A stretch of 57,935 nucleotides of DNA from Bimuria novae-zelandiae CBS 107.79 (taxonomy: Eukaryota > Ascomycota > Dothideomycetes > Pleosporales > Didymosphaeriaceae). Shown one piece after another: positions 45,386 through 56,102 of the stretch. The position numbers were made by a program, and so were the translations under genes. The stretch spans positions 651,279-709,213 of the forward strand of contig ML976688.1 of NCBI GenBank assembly GCA_010015655.1. The letters are read 5' to 3'. Position 1 is the stretch's first letter, and every line of letters begins with the position of its first letter. Under the pieces are notes generated by a model. That model did no database searches and was not told the origin of the DNA. It saw nothing but the letters and a program-made list of their open reading frames with translations.

Positions 45386-47506
45386 CCGTGCCGAGACAGT
45401 CAGTGCACCGCGACAGTCAGTGCACCACCCCACCATGCAACACCCCAACTTCAACGCGCCGCATCTCCACCAATATAGATTCGATCGAGGCCACGATAGG
45501 AGCAATCGAATTGCTAAAACTAAAAGAACCTTTTTCGTATAGATAAATAGCTAAAAAGTATAGTGTTATCTATACTACATTAATACGTAGACACCGACGT
45601 GTCACGCAGGCGCACAAAGCTACTAATAAAAATTATTAAAATCTTAGCTAATAAGTAGAAAAGGAGCTCCTATAATATATATAGCGTTTTACTAAAAGAG
45701 GCCTACCTCTTATATATTAGATAGTATAGAACTTCGCGTCCTATATTACTTAAAAAAAGATTTTTATAAAATAGGTTAATTACTTTATTTAGCGCAACGC
45801 TAAATCCTTAATATTATAATAAATAACTAGTATTAATAGTAATTACTAAAAAGCTAATTCCCTTAAGAAATATAAGCTCTATTTTAACCTCCAATAGCAG
45901 ATAATAGAGTAGTATTAGATTAAGGCTTAGCATATCTATAATATAGACGAAAAAGGCTTCCTACTTAGAATCACCTCTCGTTTAAAGAGGATCTTTAATA
46001 GGCCTCTGTACGAGAGCAAGGCAGTAAGGCAAGCTATTTAGAATAGTAGCCGCGAGTGGATATTGCTTATAGCCTGTATATGCGCCGACGGATCTGTCCT
46101 AGATCTAGCTCTAATCTATTAGGCCACCTCTATGGATATATAATTAAGTTAGATAGAGGACCTTAATCCTTAACACTATTAGGCCTTTATTACGTTATTA
46201 GAATCTAGCTAGATGAATAATTAGATAGGCCTTATATAGCTTTAATAAATGTTTAATTACCTTATAAAGTTAAAAGCTAGATAATTATATTAACTATTAA
46301 TCCTTAATAGCTATAGATCTTATTTTACTATAAATTTTATTAACTATTACGATTATAATAGGATCCTATTAGTTATTTATTTATTTTATTTAACTTATAT
46401 ATTATAGCCTCTTAATATCTACATGTTTAGGCCTCTATTAATAGCGTATTTAAATAAGCTATTAGCCTTTTTATAAAATAGTTAAAGGCTAGTTTTTATT
46501 ACTAAAAAGACTTCTTTAGCCTATTCTAGAAGGCCTAAGTTAATACTATAAGGTAGCTATTAATTCTACGGGCCTTTAAAGCTATAGATATCTCCTTATT
46601 AGATCTAATAACTATTTTTAAGTAATTTAATTAGACTATACCTTCTAATTAATAATTATAAGAGAGCTTAACCTTAGTATTTAATATTTTAAATTAGAGA
46701 AAGATTAATAGGCTTCTAAAGGCTATTATTAATATAGAGGGTAGTAATAAGACTAAAAAGCTAAGTTAAACTATATACTTAATCTCTATATAAAAGTAAC
46801 TTTTAAAGCATAAAAATAAAGGCCTGCGAAAGGCCTTAGTAACGTAAAAAAATGCTTAAAGTAAAATAAACCTTTACCTCCTAATTAGCAAAATAAGTAT
46901 TATAGTAGAGCTATTTTTTTATTACTTTATAGCGTATAGCGGGCAGGTAATTATTAATATAAAAAAGATATTAAAGCGTAGTAATTATAGCTTTAAAAAG
47001 TAAGTAAGTAGAGGCCTATCGAGCTAGCTAGTAGCTTAAAGTAAGGCTACTCTAAGAAAAATATATTACTTAAGTAACTACTAAAAATACGCGCGTAAAG
47101 TAGAGGGCTAATAAGGCTACTAAGTAACTCTTTAAGTAATAGGCTTATAGGGCTAATTAATAACTTTAAAATTATATTAAATTAGCTAAAAAGAGTAAAA
47201 AACAGTTTTAAAGTTTACTATTTTATTTATTAAGAAAAAAAAGCCTGCGTTAGCACCTATACGTGTTAATAAAGCTATATTTACTCTACTAACGCCCTTA
47301 TCGCGTAGTAGCTAAATTATTAAAATACTAAGTAAATATTTATAATTTAAGTAGCTAGTAATTATCTACAGGCCTAAGAGACCTTAAATATAGAAAATCT
47401 CGTAATAATATTAATTGTGGGTGGCTTAGTAACCTTAAGTTGCTGGCCGAGCGATTTTGTTGGGAGGTGCACTGACTGTCGCGGTGCACTGACTGTCTCG
47501 GCACGG
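45386..47506 (+). mobile_element. complete Fot/pogo element, RIP-mutated
   Basis: 2121 bp, flanked by TA (45384-45385 and 47507-47508), with perfect 41-bp terminal inverted repeats (45386-45426 and 47466-47506). Each repeat contains a 15-bp direct subrepeat GACAGTCAGTGCACC twice, two bases apart. The plus frame from about 45478 reads SIEATIGAIELLKLKEPFSY, IAKKYSVIYTTLIRRHRR, VTQAHKATNKNY and FTKRGLP, the CENP-B-like N-terminus of a Fot-type transposase, with TAA/TAG wherever relatives have Gln (YR-stop-IAKKY, LL-stop-YI-stop-RFT). The interior is extremely TA-rich. Inactive. The perfect repeats next to a ruined interior suggest that the ends are poor in mutable sites or that mutation spared them. 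Confidence 0.92.
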
Positions 47507-49173
47507 TATCCTTGAGCGCATGACCCCAGGTCAGCCAAGAGACTAGTTTCGTAATTCAAGCAACACCAACGTTTGCTAAGCCTTTGTTTCCTTCAAATTT
47601 GCAGCACGAAAGTCCCTTAAACGTCGTGGAGATCCGGTAGCTGAAGCAAAGCAGTGTAGTATTTCTAAGGACTACGTGGACCTCATTTTCTCACACCATA
47701 AAACTTCAGATATCCATTCAAGCTGGACCTCCTTCGAACAGGGACGATTCTGCCTGATACGCACAAAAGGAATCCTGGAGACACTCACCTTACAGTGCCA
47801 GGAGGTGCAAGCACTGCTACGCCTTGTATTGTATGTGCTGCTCAGGGGGCGCCGACACCGCACGACGACGTCCGCAGGGCAGTTCTCGCTCCTACATCTC
47901 CGTCAGTAATGTATTTTTTGTTTATATTTATATTCATACTTGCCGCCTCCGCCATGAGTCTAACTGCGCCCTCGATATGGTCGTCGATCTGAGCGCTGGC
48001 AAGGAACTGCAGCCAGATTAACAAATCTCGAATGGAAAACATTGAGGATGTCACCGTACAGCGAGATTGTAGATTCCGAGAGCCATGTGAAAGAGATATA
48101 ACCATTAGCGGGCGTTCGTTGCTTTTCGCAAGGCGGTCGTCCCGAGCAACCACTGGTTCGACTCAATCGTGATGATGCCTTCCACTGGAAGCTTACCACC
48201 GCTGCTATAGGAGCAGGAGGCAGAGCGACCCCGTTGGGTCATATTGACGTAGTCGTCGTCTAAAACAGGCGACATGTATGACATTTGGTTTGCCGTTTAG
48301 GACGAAAGCAGATGGCTTTCAGTGGGGGATCGAATAGAGCTTGGATACTAGGTCGGGCTGATGAGAATACCGTAGATTTACAGCGCCTAGGAAACTGTTC
48401 AGGGAGGAACTTACTATATTAGGATTGATTGCGAAGGGTGATGGAAAGGTGCTTGGCTACGCCGTGGCTCACCGGACTGATGTTCTGACCATAATGGGTC
48501 ATTGCAGAGTATATATATCAAAATTTCTATGGATCTCCGGTGAATGGGACTTAAAACAATTCTAGTAAAAGAAAGCTGACTCCTTGCTAAAGAATGGAAC
48601 GCACGAGTACGTGCGGGCGTTTGCTTAAGAACAACTACACACGGCCCTCTATTCTATTGAGCTGTAGGTTGATTTGAGGACCATACAGACTAGCAAACGG
48701 CTCGAACTCCTATTCACACACAGGAAGAGCCCGATAGTCTCTACTTTTACCCGATTGGTTCAAATGGTACTAGAACAGAGCGTCAACTTACACTTGCAAT
48801 CCATCCATATATCCATGGGTCGCGTCTTATCACGTGAGGGCATTTTCACTCATGCAGCAGAAACTTAATAGCATACGTAATGTTCTTAAGATCCTGCCCT
48901 TCATTGCTGGGACATTGTGCCCGGACTGCTACTCACGCGGTGCATCTAAGATATGCGAATGTAATAGCCCACAATTCTCCGCCAATGAGCTTCGCGGGAC
49001 ATCACCATGCGAAACACACTAACCAACTTCGTCCAACCCTCAATATAAACATGGCTACATTGCGGAGAACGGCCTCATAGGCCGGATGGTCGAAAATACC
49101 GAATTGAAATATAAGTACTTCAAGCACAGAGTACCAGGGAACCGGAAACCATGACAGCTCGTCAAACAGCATC
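47507..49173. other. relics and promoter between the Fot element and the pectate lyase
   Basis: On the plus strand a possible exon starts after TTTGCAG at 47605 (KSLKRRGDPVAEAKQCSISK, then DLIFSHHKTSDIHSSWTSFE) and stays open to 47909. On the minus strand a frame from ATG 48284 (MSYMSPVLDDDYVNMTQRGR, KLPVEGIITIESNQWLLGTT) stops at about 48110, and two shifted frames continue it (NGYISFTWLSESTISLYGDI; SIRDLLIWLQFLASAQIDDH) to about 47930. This is probably a broken gene; no family recognised. A TATA-like TATATATA lies near 48511. The pectate lyase promoter is in 48300-49173. Confidence 0.35.
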
Positions 49174-49186
49174 ATGGTTTCTCTGA
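49151..49186 (+). promoter_or_regulatory. upstream ORF overlapping the pectate lyase start
   Basis: An 11-codon ORF (ATG 49151 to TGA 49186) in another frame overlaps the main ATG at 49174. Ribosomes starting at the first ATG would pass the main start, so it could lower pectate lyase translation if the transcript begins upstream of 49151. Confidence 0.4.
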
Positions 49187-50420
49187 AGTCAATCTTTACC
49201 GTTCTCGCCGCCTCTGGCGCGGCCGCAGCTGCCTCGATCAATGATGTCTGCACTGTGGGTTATTGTACGCTTGGTTCTGGGTGAGTCTTGCTCGTGTTCG
49301 CTATTCCTTACTTTAGGGCTCCAACTCAAGGAATATTGGTCCAGTTCTGGTTTCGGTCGAAGCCAGTACCAAATAGCAGAGTCCTTTCTAAGAAAGCTTA
49401 TTGGAACCTACTTTGATTATTAAACATCCTCGTTCCGTCCCTGATGATATGCTTTACATTTGTATTGCTTTCATTAACACTTCGTAGTACATCAGGTGGC
49501 AAAGGCGGCCCCACTGTGACCGTCACTTCCCTAGCTGCTCTGACAAGCGCCGTCGCCGACACCACACCCCGTATCGTCGTAGTCTCCGGCAAAATCACTG
49601 GCGCTGCGAAAGTCCTTGTCGGCTCCAACAAGTCCATCATCGGTCGTAATGGCGGCCACCTCGAGGGTATAGGTCTCTTCGTCAATCACTCCTCAAACGT
49701 CATCATAAGAAACACAATACACACAAAAGTCCCTGCTACATACGAGGACATGATCACCATCAAGTACTCAACCAACGTGTGGGTCGATCACGTCGACTTG
49801 AGCAACGATCGCGACCATGACAAAGACTACTATGACGGACTGGTGGACGTTACCCGAGCGTCTGACTATGTTACGATTTCGAACTCGTACCTGCATGACC
49901 ATTGGAAGGGCTCGCTCGTTGGTCACAGCGACAACAACCAAGCCGAAGATACTGGGCGCCTGTAAGTATCAATGTAGAAGTCTTGCTCAGATATTCGCTG
50001 ACATCTCTGTTTCGTTGCAGCCACGTAACTTTCGCGAACAACTACTTCTACAAACTCTACAGTCGGGGGCCAATGTTTCGCATTGGCACGGGTCATCTTT
50101 TCAACAACTATTGGCTAGACATGGATGACGGTGTCCGAACGCGTGCAGGTGCACAGCTGCTCATTGAGTCCTCTGTATGCGTACTCCGCGATCCTCGAGA
50201 AATCACTCTACTAACGACTCCAAAGGTTTTTGAGGGTACCAACGATGACATCATCGCGAAGAACGGATATGCGGTTGTTCGAGACGTGGATCTTGGGCAA
50301 GGAACCAATGAAGCCCCTGCCGGAACCCTGACCAACGTGCCGTACTCTTACAGCCTTCTCGGCAGTGCGAAAGTTAAAGCCGCTGTCGTCGGAGTTGCAG
50401 GTGCGACTTTGACCTTGTAG
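49174..50420 (+). CDS. secreted pectate lyase, polysaccharide lyase family 1 (four exons)
   Basis: Exons 49174-49280, 49488-49961, 50021-50174 and 50226-50420 join in frame to 309 aa; donors are GTGAGT, GTAAGT and GTATGC, and the last intron has a TACTAAC branch site. A signal peptide (MVSLKSIFTVLAASGAAAAA) is followed by the mature enzyme. Family marks are SNKSIIGRNGG, the Ca2+-binding VWVDHVDL (133-140) and DGLVDVT (152-158), HDHWKGSLVGHSD, and the catalytic-arginine region SRGPMFRIG (R-x-P-x-x-R, 209-214). The length is normal and all key residues are kept, so it should be active: it cleaves de-esterified pectin by beta-elimination outside the cell, as plant-associated fungi do. Intron 1 is long (207 bp) and the sequence at that junction is slightly shorter than usual, so its edges are least sure. 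A piggyBac-like element starts 24 bp after the stop. Confidence 0.9.
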
Positions 50421-50444
50421 GGTCATGTTCCAGGTTCCCAATAT

Positions 50445-52741
50445 CCCTCGCACTGGCAACCCCGTCCGCTCACGGACCACCTTCTGTAGGCCAATCGGAT
50501 GGTAGCTCCGATTCTGCATGAACACCAAGGTGGATGAGATTTGTACGTAGATTTGTATAGAGACTTCATTTTTGACGGTCTTAGTATAGAACTACTTAAT
50601 ACTTGAGCTTGCAGTGGTGTCTACCTGGGAGATTGTTCGGGCGCGTCGTATGTGCTCCTGCCAGCACTCAGGGCTGACTTCTGGCCTACACAAAGGCAGT
50701 CGGCAGAGCGAGCAGCCATAAGTAGTACGCGCAGGACGCTGGCGCCCTTAACGATTGCCAGAGGTCTCTATAAGAGCCGTACGAGGTGTCTTGCCGTGCT
50801 TGAAGTTGTGTTTTGTACGCCCATTTTCAGCACAAGCTACACAAGCTTTGGCTTCCCTAAACAGTCTTATTGACTTGTGAGAGCTCTCGTTGCTACCAGC
50901 GTTAACAAATACGTCCTTAAGTCTCTAACGTTTAATAGATCCTGCGCAAGGACGGCTACCGCGCTCAAGAAGCTACTCTATAAGCCTATATAGAAACTTT
51001 TTATAGCCTCCACGTTAAGCCTCTCTGTCTAACGAGTAGGAGGAGAGCCTATAGTAATTATTAAGCGTTAGATCTAGTAGAAAATAGAGCAGCGGGCGCC
51101 AGGTCCGTCTCTTAACTTACTATACAGAGTAGTAACTTTTGACCTGGTTAAAGCGATCTACCTCACTCTTATAGTAATTATACTTGTCTATAAACTAAGG
51201 GATCCTAAGCAGTTTGACAGAGTTATTACTAAAAACCTTATTTAGTAATTTCTTATTATTCTAGTTTATTCTTGACCTTCTACGGTGCCTAAGGATAACC
51301 TAAGTAGCTAGTAGCGACTCTCGTAAGCAACATCTTAGCATAGGGTTAAGGGTGGGAACCTACGCTTAGCAATAGTAGAGGCAAAGAGGACAACTTAATT
51401 ATCTTTCTATGCTGCCTGTAGAACTTCCTTACTCTCTAAAAGGTCCTAGTATATCTCTCCCTACTCTAACTTGGCTATAAACTGCGTCTTAAGCCGTATA
51501 AGCTTCTAGCTAAAACTCTCCTTTATTAACTTCTAGCGTGCGCGCGTCTGAACAGCGGCATCCTCTGCCTCTAACTCTACAACTGCTGTCTCCTCGTACG
51601 CCTCTTCAGTCCTTGTTTTTGTCGTTCTGACTGTGCCTGCGCAGCCTACACCATGCTGCCAGAGGTACTCCAGCATAGGTATAGTGTTGAAGAGGTTATC
51701 ATCCCACACAGAGTGTAGGCCCGGCGGAAAGAGACAGCGACCGTGAGCGTCAACGGCGAGGACGAGAGAGACAGGTACAGACTCTGTAGGCGTAAAAGCT
51801 AGAGTAGCAGCATTAGTAGGAAGCTCTAGTAGGTTAACAGGACCTCTGCCTATGCCTTTAGCATAAAATAACCAGTTTAGTATTACTCTATTATTGGCTA
51901 AGCACTAGATCTTGTAGCCCTTAGGCGTAGGCTTTGTCTTAATTATGACACTCTCTGTCGCACGTCCTATAAACCTGGTAATTGCCTCGTTAACGCAGAG
52001 ATGTTGGCCAGCTCTCTAGTACTTTAAGCACCGCTCTTAAATAAGCTCACTAAGATCCCAGACGCGTGTAAAGGGAGACTTAAAGCTCTAATCTACCTCT
52101 ATATAGTATATATATCGATCTAGCTGCTGCCAACGTTTGAGTGCTATATATTAATTGATTAGGTGATAGGGTGCGTTCTTGTAGAGTCGCGTCCAGTACT
52201 CCTCCAGCGAGGGCTCGACGTGAAGGCCCATATATACGACAATTGCGAAGTACGTATATAGCTCAGATAGTGATGTAGGCTTCCAGCTACGCGTTGAGGG
52301 CAGCTGCGGCCCGTACCGGAGCGCAGAGGCATGCTGATTTGTATAGTGTGCGATTCGGTTAAGGACGTTAATATTAAAGAACAGATTGAACAGGTTAATA
52401 GGTGAGCCTTTATTTACTCCTTCAGGTAATAGAGGACTCCCTATTACGTGAGGGTTGTCAATTCTGAGAGGTCTCCAGTCAAGTGGCGGATCTCGCGGCA
52501 GATCGGGCAAAACACCAGCCTTTTTCGTGTACTTGGTGTATTTGACGAAGTCAGGATCGTTACTAGGCTGAGAGGCAGCTTTTGGCATGTTTGCATGTGC
52601 AGGAGCTTCCAAAAAAGGCGTGTTTTAGCTAGTAAACAGAAATTGCTAACATTACGATACAGATCTGGTGTTTGCATGCGCTATCACTTGATTGGCTGTT
52701 CAAAGGTGGCCCGTGAGCGGGCGGCTTTGCCAGTGCGAGGG
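50445..52741 (-). mobile_element. piggyBac-like element, RIP-mutated
   Basis: The ends 50445-50506 and 52680-52741 are inverted repeats of 62 bp with about 14 mismatches; both begin CCCTCGCACTGGCAA and share CCGCTCACGG and CCACCTT. The minus strand from about 52588 encodes MPKAASQPSNDPDFVKYTKY, NLFNLFFNINVLNRIAHYTN, RSWKPTSLSELYTYFAIVVY and EPSLEEYWTRLYKNAPYHLI, the N-terminal part of a piggyBac (DDE_Tnp_1_7-type) transposase. The reading continues through stops (IALKRWQQLDRY) and reaches the C-terminal HGVGCAGTVRTTK near 51650. The interior is TA-enriched with Gln-to-stop changes. A clean TTAA duplication is not visible (ATAT left, ATAA right). Inactive. Confidence 0.8.
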
Positions 52742-53017
52742 ATAAGGGTGAAGTTTAGTGTCACGGTTCAGTATAGAAGCTTGGGCCACCCGCGTACGTG
52801 CGGCCCGTGCACGAGATCCACGTGATCCACACAGTATTTAACTCCATAGAGTAGCTTCTCAAGCAAAACAACGATTGCCTCAACACTCTTCTTTCGACGT
52901 CACATTTAGCAGCGTAAAGAGTCGCGTGTTAGCGAGCCAACTATGGTTGCTGGGTGGTCGATCGCACTCTCAGCTGCTCAGGGTCGCACTGGTAGAACTG
53001 CATTTAGACTCGATGGG

Positions 53018-54212
53018 CTATCTTGCCCTTTCTATATCCCTGCCATATGGACTCGGTGCATACTCCACAGTCACGGTGTTCGTCTGTAATATCCCACCGT
53101 AGTCATTTGATATAACGGTGCCCAACTCTGTAGCTCCTGGAACACTACTCACGCTCGACCTTGCAGCTGTCTTGGTGCTGTTGAGGAACGATAGTGGTAC
53201 GCCCGAGCTTCCTGTAGTGGCTGCACCAGCAGTGTTCTGTGCATCATCGGTGCGGTGGTACCGGTCGTGGAGCGAGTTGCAGGTATTCTTAAAGAAAACG
53301 CGGAGCACAGGAATGCATGCGCCGACAATCGCGGTGGCTGTCTCCACCACCGTCCATATAGTGACGTTTTTGCCCTTGTCTAAAGCGCCCATTAAAACGA
53401 AGTCTTTCTTGTAGCAGTGGGTGACTTACAGAAGAAATCTGCGTCGGTGAGCTGTTGAAGATAGTAACCTTTGACGATTGCGCAAACTCCTGCGAGTAGA
53501 CCCATGCTCATTGCGATACCCACACCGATCTTTTCCTTTGTCTGAAGCTGCAGACCCCATATTAACTTCCACGGGATCAATGCCAGCGCAAAATCAACTA
53601 TTGCGCAGAACGCTGCATTGAAATAACCGTAGTCTCTTGTAACCGATCCAGGCCAGCAAGTCCCTTCGAGCGACGGGATCCAAAGTTTAGCAGCGGGGTG
53701 ACATTGCACCCAGGAAAGAAGCGCGGACGGCAGCATGACAACGAAGAGACTGACAATGCAGACCCAGACGAAGACGGAGAGCTTCCCTTTGACGAGGCGC
53801 AGTAGCGTGACTCCGAAGGATATCTTGGAGAATGTAGCTGCGAAGCAGGATATGGACGCGCCGATATACGTGAGACGGATGAGGGCAAATGCATCCTCGA
53901 GCTCGATAGTCCAGACATGTCTGCCCATACCCAGCTCGCGGCAAGCTTGTATTATGGCAGTGACAACAGCGAGCAGGAACTGATGAATGTGAGCGTCAAT
54001 TCTATTCATTAAGCCTGAGAAGAAGATTGTGGACTTACCCATGAGAGTATGAGAATGCAGTCATCCCACCAAAGTCCTTGACGTCGGCTTGTCTTTGCGT
54101 AAACTCTCAAGCACAGAAAGCATGCCGAGAAAGCGGTTAGAAACCACGACACACCTAGAACCACAGGCCCGTTATCCTCTTTGGCCAACCTCGCTGCCTC
54201 GTCTCCTTCCAT
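53018..54212 (-). CDS. fungal rhodopsin-like (SAT4/PTH11-type) seven-TM protein (three exons)
   Basis: Exons 54212-54039, 53979-53430 and 53379-53018 join in frame to 361 aa with GTAAGT donors. Hydrophobic segments run from GPVVLGVSWFLTAFSACFLC through ILILSWFLLAVVTAIIQAC, YIGASISCFAATFSKI, VFVWVCIVSLFVVMLPSALL, YFNAAFCAIVDFALALIPWK, IGVGIAMSMGLLAGVCAIVK and WTVVETATAIVGACIPVLR, seven in all. Family marks are WWDDCILILSW after the first helix, CWPGSVTRDYGYFNAAFCAI, DFALALIPWKLIWGLQLQTK and the VE-x-x-x-x-I-x-x-AC-x-P-x-LR end. The tail is Ser/Thr-rich. Such proteins sit in the plasma membrane; some PTH11-like relatives are host-surface sensors, but the ligand here is unknown and no CFEM domain is present. 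The structure is intact. Confidence 0.85.
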
Positions 54213-56102
54213 GCTCTTCGTAGAGATCGTTACAATTCACCACGCGTTCTTGTCCAGCTCCCTTACTTCGGCAAAGGTACACGATCGACGTGCAAAAAAC
54301 GGAGGCGATGCATGGGGGGAAATGGGAAAGTGAAGCACCTCCGCGAGAACAGGATGCGCAGCAGGGTAAAGGGACACGACCTTGTTTTTGCCCCTTCATT
54401 CATGTGCGGCTGCACCCTCCAAAGGCACGGTTGTCACGATGGCACCGGGACGTTCCTTGTGGCCTTGTGCTATTCTCTGTTTGCCTGATGCCCTGTTTGG
54501 GCGGCCAACGGTACCCAACGCTATACCCACTACTACATGTTTCAGAGCCACGCGGAATCATGCCCCCGAGGTAAATAGTGGAAACCAAAAGCATAGTAAG
54601 AGAGACACATGGCAATGGTAGGACGATGGAGAATCGGGACTCCGTCGGCCAGCTCAAAATAGCGGCGTATACCCTGCATGCGGTATGAGCTATTGGGCAC
54701 TAGGCCACTTTCCTGGAGCTCGAAACTCGAACACGAGAATTCGATTGCACAAGCTCAATTGATCTAGGATCTACCCCGCCTTCAAGATCGATATGTCCAC
54801 CATCGTCGTTCCCTTGCACGTCAAAATATTCCGAGGTCGCTTGAGTTGCTTCTCTAGAAAGTTTGATGACATGGTTGCGAGACCACCCAACAGATGGACA
54901 CCTTTGCGGAATTGTCAAGGCCGAACGGAACCACAAGTGCTGATGTCCAAAATACAGTTGGTAGGGTGGACTGTGGGCGAGAGACAAGGCGCGCAAGGAG
55001 ACCGTGTTACGAATCGGTGGGGAGATGAAACTCCCGAGATCGGCAAACAGCATAGACCACTATTGCCACCAAGGAGGCTTTGATTCTCGTCATCGAAAAG
55101 AAATTTGTGTTTTTCCTCACACAGAACGCACCTAGGTTTGCTGCGACTAGTATGTCGTCTGCTGGGAGTATATGAAGCTTCAAGCTACGGCGGTCGCCGT
55201 TGTTGACAGGATCTTTTTCTCGAAGTAAAACGCAAGCCGAGGAGATCTGGTGCAAGACTAGGCGCCGCCATCGTGAACTAACGATGGTGCAGGAGCCGTC
55301 CGCTAATTGAGGATCCTTTGCCCCAAATAAGGTTTACACGGACCGATAGAGCCGAAGCTCCGAGCGCCGTCGCCAAGGAAGATCTGTCTTGGCATAGATA
55401 ACGCCTACCCAACTGTTGGGACTGCGAAAAGATCGACGATATGCATATCATGTTAGGCATCGATAAGCAGCCGGGTTCTCGACTCACAGTGCGCCACACT
55501 CTAACTCCAACCTTTGCGATAGCACCTCCACGCCATCTTAATCCTTCCTACTATACAACACGCGACTCGGTTCCAAAGTAGAGATTTCTCGTTGAGCTCG
55601 CAATCACGGACGTACTACAACTCGCGACCCCTTCAGGCCTCATACCTGCCTATGGCAGGAGCTACACACTACAAACAACCAGCAATTAATTCCAGGTTTG
55701 CTTGGCGTCCAACCTTAACGCGTCTTGTTAGAGGTATCACACAGGAATGCACAATCAAAACCAGTAATAGGGAAAGTGCCAAAGATTGCGGATTTTTTAT
55801 TACGTTAAGCATCCATGAGTCTCCAGTTCCTTAGTAGCAGTACTCACATTGAATTACTCCAAGAAGTTTAACTCACAGCACAATAATCCGTTACACAGTG
55901 CACCGTCTCGGCAACGTAGGTTGTTGACCTTTAACCTAGCCGCTATATCGAACACGACTACGTCTTGTATTCGAGAAAGCTTCGTTAGACTCGCAGCAAC
56001 ACAGTTAACTGTTAGCCAATTACTAGCTATTAAACGCTCCTGACTATTGTACCATAGTTATTCTTGCTCTACGCACGCCGGATTCGTAAGCCACGCAGGC
56101 CT
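54213..56102. other. intergenic DNA with an unassigned minus-strand fragment
   Basis: Begins with the promoter of the rhodopsin-like gene. On the minus strand, frames at 55255-55007 (KLHILPADDILVAANLGAF) and 55053-54700 (MLFADLGSFISPPIRNTVSL; TSEYFDVQGNDDGGHIDLEG) look partly protein-like and overlap, possibly one broken or intron-containing gene; no family recognised. From 55500 to 56102 I see no gene or clear repeat. Confidence 0.3.

Noticed and set aside
43350..50420. Secondary-metabolite gene cluster around the acyltransferase
   Set aside because: No synthase, P450, transporter or regulator is intact nearby; neighbours are relics, transposons and a pectate lyase.
50441..52745. TTAA target duplication expected for piggyBac
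   Set aside because: Flanks are ATAT and ATAA; no clean TTAA is visible, so the family call rests on the transposase and the inverted ends.
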